From NCBI GenBank assembly GCA_050942895.1, contig JBMNOE010000001.1:194162-258161 (forward strand): a stretch of 64,000 nt of DNA, written 5' to 3'. A model generated the notes under the pieces. That model searched no databases. It saw only the letters and a program-made list of their open reading frames with translations, and was not told the origin of the DNA. Made by a program: the position numbers and the translations under genes. The stretch's first letter is position 1; every line of letters begins with the position of its first letter. This DNA is from JBNRMR01 sp050942895 (GTDB lineage: Bacteria; Bacillota; Clostridia; Christensenellales; UBA1750). Shown in pieces: positions 61,807 to 64,000 of the stretch.

Positions 61807-63168
61807 CTACATGTTTTTATATATCTCATCGATATATTCGTCCAAAATGCCGCATTCATCCAGGGTTTTAAAGAGGGTGTAGCGGGTTCGGTAATCCTTC
61901 GCGCATCTGAGGCTTAAATCAAGCAGCTCGTCGTCAATATCCAGCTCAGAGGGCAATAGCAAAGCGCCAAGCTCCTTCATCGCGCCGTGTATGACTTCGT
62001 AGGAGGGCATATCGCGGATGGCGGCCTTGATATCGCCGCTGCGCTCCTGCGCCCTTTTTATGCGGCGAAGCTGCTCCTCCCAGGAGAGGAAGTCGCCCTC
62101 ATTTTCGTCCATGATCGCGTTTCCGGCGGCTTCGCCATAGGCCTTGAGCATCCACTCGACCCTGTCCTCCCTTGAAATTCTTCCCGCTTTTATCTTGTCG
62201 ATATCAAGTCTTGAAAGGTCCTCGCCCAAAAACTTCATGAATGCGGGCCATATCATCAGCGTCGCAACGCCCACGCTGGCGCCGTGGGAGGGCGCTCTGC
62301 CTGTTTTCGCCAGCATCCTCATCTCCCAGTAATGTGCGATATTATGCTCCACCGAGGCCACCGCCCTGGTGTGCCCAACAATCATTATTGTCACGCCGGA
62401 CAGCAGCAGGGCTTCTATCAGTATCCGGATCCCCTTTTCAGACTTCCGGCGGATTTCGTCAACATTTTCAACCAGCTTGTTCACAGCATCAGTGACAATC
62501 TCACCGCAAACCGGGCAGTAGGGTTCGTCGTTGATTATGTTGCCGATTATCCAGTCCGCCTTGGCGATATACTTGCCCAGCACATCGCCGACACCCGCCG
62601 CCACCATGGGCATGGGCGCGCTTTTCAGTATGTCGATATCGCAGACGATTATCTCCGGACAGACACCCGCCCTGTGTACTTTAACCCCGCGAAAGAGCAA
62701 GGGTGACACCACCGATGTATAGCCGTCCATCGAGGGCGCTGTGCCGACGCAGACGAAGGGCATCTTGGTACGAACGGCATTGACGCGCACAGAGTCCGTG
62801 ATGGAGCCGGAGCCAACCGCCACCAGAAACTCGGTTTCAGGCTGTATTGAAAGTAGTATCTCTCCGCAGGCGGTCTCGTCTGGGTCCATGTCATGCTCGC
62901 GCATTATCTTGCATAAAACCACCTGGAAGCCCGCATCTTTAAGAGTCCTTTCCACCTCACGGCCGGCCACCTCGTATGTGTTCTTGTCGGCCACCAGCAC
63001 GCAGCTTTTCCCCATGCCGCGCTTTTGGATATACTTAGGCAGGCGCGGTATCAGGCCCGTGCCCACATATATATCCTGATCGGGCTGGCTGTGCTCACAG
63101 GGGCAATCGCATTCAAGGCCTGAAATGACTAAACGCTGATCGTCGTCATATCCAACATTTACAGGCAT
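61807..63168 (-). CDS. egsA: sn-glycerol-1-phosphate dehydrogenase (AraM/EgsA family)
   Basis: 453 aa metal- and NAD(P)H-dependent dehydrogenase of the iron-containing alcohol dehydrogenase superfamily. VGSGSITDSVRVNA is the nucleotide-binding motif; GVGDVLGKYIAKADW, the His in SVEHNIAHYW and PSHGASVGVATL cover the metal ligands (Asp, His, His). It is longer than the roughly 394-aa AraM of Bacillus. An N-terminal CDCPCEHS cluster is unusual. It would reduce dihydroxyacetone phosphate to the archaeal-type glycerol enantiomer. It is monocistronic; the dehydrogenase assignment is firm, the physiological product less so. Confidence 0.87.
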   Translation of the reverse strand: MPVNVGYDDDQRLVISGLECDCPCEHSQPDQDIYVGTGLIPRLPKYIQKRGMGKSCVLVADKNTYEVAGREVERTLKDAGFQVVLCKIMREHDMDPDETACGEILLSIQPETEFLVAVGSGSITDSVRVNAVRTKMPFVCVGTAPSMDGYTSVVSPLLFRGVKVHRAGVCPEIIVCDIDILKSAPMPMVAAGVGDVLGKYIAKADWIIGNIINDEPYCPVCGEIVTDAVNKLVENVDEIRRKSEKGIRILIEALLLSGVTIMIVGHTRAVASVEHNIAHYWEMRMLAKTGRAPSHGASVGVATLMIWPAFMKFLGEDLSRLDIDKIKAGRISREDRVEWMLKAYGEAAGNAIMDENEGDFLSWEEQLRRIKRAQERSGDIKAAIRDMPSYEVIHGAMKELGALLLPSELDIDDELLDLSLRCAKDYRTRYTLFKTLDECGILDEYIDEIYKNM

Positions 63169-63219
63169 AACTCTACCTCACTTCTTTACTTTATCTTAGG
63201 ATATTTTTACTATATTTAC

Positions 63220-63248
63220 AGTATAAATCCAAAGATAGCCAAAATCAA
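63220..63248 (-). promoter_or_regulatory. Promoter of the glycerol-1-phosphate dehydrogenase gene
   Basis: Minus strand -35 TTGATT (63243-63248), 17-nt spacer, -10 TATACT (63220-63225). The transcript starts about 45 nt before the ATG at 63168. The divergent metallophosphoesterase gene begins about 80 bp away. Confidence 0.7.
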
Positions 63249-63327
63249 GTTCTTTGACTGCCCTTTCCTTATATCGCCATATATGTTATTATATCATTAA
63301 CAATTTTTTAAGCGGGGAGGGCAAGCC

Positions 63328-63834
63328 ATGGGAAAGGTCTTTTTTATCGCCGACACTCACTTTGGCCACGATTTTATACTCAAAGAAATGAAACGGCCCT
63401 TTGACAGCCTTGAGCATATGGACAAAGCGATCATAGAAAGATGGAACAAGGTCGTTTCTCCGCAGGATGATATCTGGATTCTGGGCGACTATTCCCTCAG
63501 GGACTTTTTCGCCACCAGAAGGATAACCGAGGCGCTCAACGGCAGCAAGACGCTCCTTCGGGGCAATCATGACACCCGCGATGATGATTTCTACCTTAAA
63601 AGCGGCATAAAGAAGATATATGATATGCCGGTGCTGTTTTCCGGCAAGTATCTCCTCTCCCACGAGCCCGTGGCCATCTGCGAAAACACCGGATTTGTGA
63701 ATCTATACGGCCATGTACACACGAACGCCGGCTATGCCGATTTTACCAAGAACAGCTTCTGCCTAAGCTGCGAGAGGATTGATTACACTCCCGTGAGCTT
63801 TGACGACATCATTAAAAAGGTCGAAAGTCTATAG
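63328..63834 (+). CDS. Small metallophosphoesterase
   Basis: 168 aa, calcineurin-like phosphoesterase fold in the compact form. Metal-ligand motifs in order: FIADTHFGHD, LGDYSL, LRGNHDTRD, LLSHEPV and LYGHVHTN. Substrate unknown; relatives act on cyclic nucleotides or phosphoesters. The ribosome binding region is GGGGAGGG about 9 nt before the ATG. Normal full length, single gene. Confidence 0.87.
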   Translation: MGKVFFIADTHFGHDFILKEMKRPFDSLEHMDKAIIERWNKVVSPQDDIWILGDYSLRDFFATRRITEALNGSKTLLRGNHDTRDDDFYLKSGIKKIYDMPVLFSGKYLLSHEPVAICENTGFVNLYGHVHTNAGYADFTKNSFCLSCERIDYTPVSFDDIIKKVESL

Positions 63835-63879
63835 CTTTTAACCATGATTGTAAATTCAATATTTATATCAAGGGAGGGT

Positions 63880-64000
63880 TGTTTTGGCCTTCTCTTTTCG
63901 TTTGCTTGGCGAGGCGCACTCCTTGCCGAAAATCTTGCAGCATTGTTGAAGGGTTCCAAGGGATAAATCCCTTGGCGGGTGGGGGCCCCGGGGGAGGGCA
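63880..64000. other. GC-rich repeat-like intergenic sequence at the window end
   Basis: A hairpin, CCAAGGGA-TAAA-TCCCTTGG (63957-63976), is followed by a G/C-rich run (GGGGGCCCCGGGGG). The style matches dispersed intergenic elements common in Clostridia genomes, but no second copy is present in the window. No coding feature is evident. Confidence 0.35.

Noticed and set aside
1..64000. tRNA, rRNA, CRISPR arrays and insertion sequences
   Set aside because: Looked for tRNA T-arm sequences, regularly spaced repeats, transposase motifs and long terminal inverted repeats by eye; none was convincing.

Overview
The window looks like a chromosomal segment of a Gram-positive anaerobe of the class Clostridia, probably an uncultured or gut/rumen-type lineage. 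The evidence is the complete S10-spc-alpha ribosomal cluster in Firmicutes order (with secY-adk-map-KOW-infA-rpmJ inside it), zinc-type uS14 and bL36, a zinc-lid adenylate kinase, RNase Y, nadK-argR-recN, LplB/YtcP-type sugar importers without their own ATPase, strong AGGAGG ribosome binding sites and TTG/GTG starts. GC content is moderate. No sporulation gene, rRNA, tRNA, CRISPR array or insertion sequence was seen. Genus cannot be assigned from the sequence alone.

Layout. 1-7000 (minus): two LplB/YtcP/solute-binding-lipoprotein importer units, each with its own promoter, separated by a decayed copy of the 3' end of hflX. 7000-11860 (plus): a membrane-spanning AraC-type regulator divergent from the importer, then two tandem FAD-dependent oxidoreductase paralogues separated by a threefold 46-bp repeat. 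12300-14100 (minus): hflX with a JAMM-like N-terminal domain. 14200-30400 (minus): the ribosomal/secretion/transcription cluster with a clear S10 promoter, a structured leader and a terminator after rplQ. 30500-33400: zinc-ribbon membrane protein, ZIP transporter and a class V aminotransferase. 33500-41700 (minus): recN, argR, nadK, dipeptidase, RNase Y, recA and a peptidoglycan-binding protein; a possible structured RNA lies between recA and rny. 41900-44550 (plus): L-fucose isomerase and a TIM-barrel sugar isomerase/epimerase. 44670-47380 (minus): cytidine deaminase, CvpA-like, small zinc ribbon and DUF5711-like proteins.

47640-52140 (plus) is a zinc-uptake operon: Fur-family (Zur-like) regulator with a 9-1-9 operator in its own promoter, a Cys-rich small membrane protein, a ZnuA lipoprotein with a ZinT domain nested inside it, ZnuC, ZnuB and a lipoprotein with a Cys-Cys pair. 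52150-53970 (plus) is a redox cassette: TlpA-like lipoprotein, a 56-residue CXXC membrane protein (CD1871A type) and a NapH-like 4Fe-4S membrane protein, all overlapping. 54185-61450 (minus) is a four-gene glycan operon: Gfo/Idh/MocA oxidoreductase, a large GH67/GH115-like protein, GH29 alpha-L-fucosidase and GH42 beta-galactosidase. The window ends with an sn-glycerol-1-phosphate dehydrogenase, a small metallophosphoesterase and a GC-rich repeat-like stretch.

Together the accessory genes suggest import and cytoplasmic breakdown of fucosylated or galactosylated oligosaccharides (importers, GH29, GH42, FucI) and tightly regulated zinc scavenging. The least ordinary features are the nested ZinT-in-ZnuA protein, the TlpA/CXXC/4Fe-4S cassette, the JAMM motif in HflX, the hflX relic, the tandem repeat between the FAD genes and the structured leader upstream of rny.
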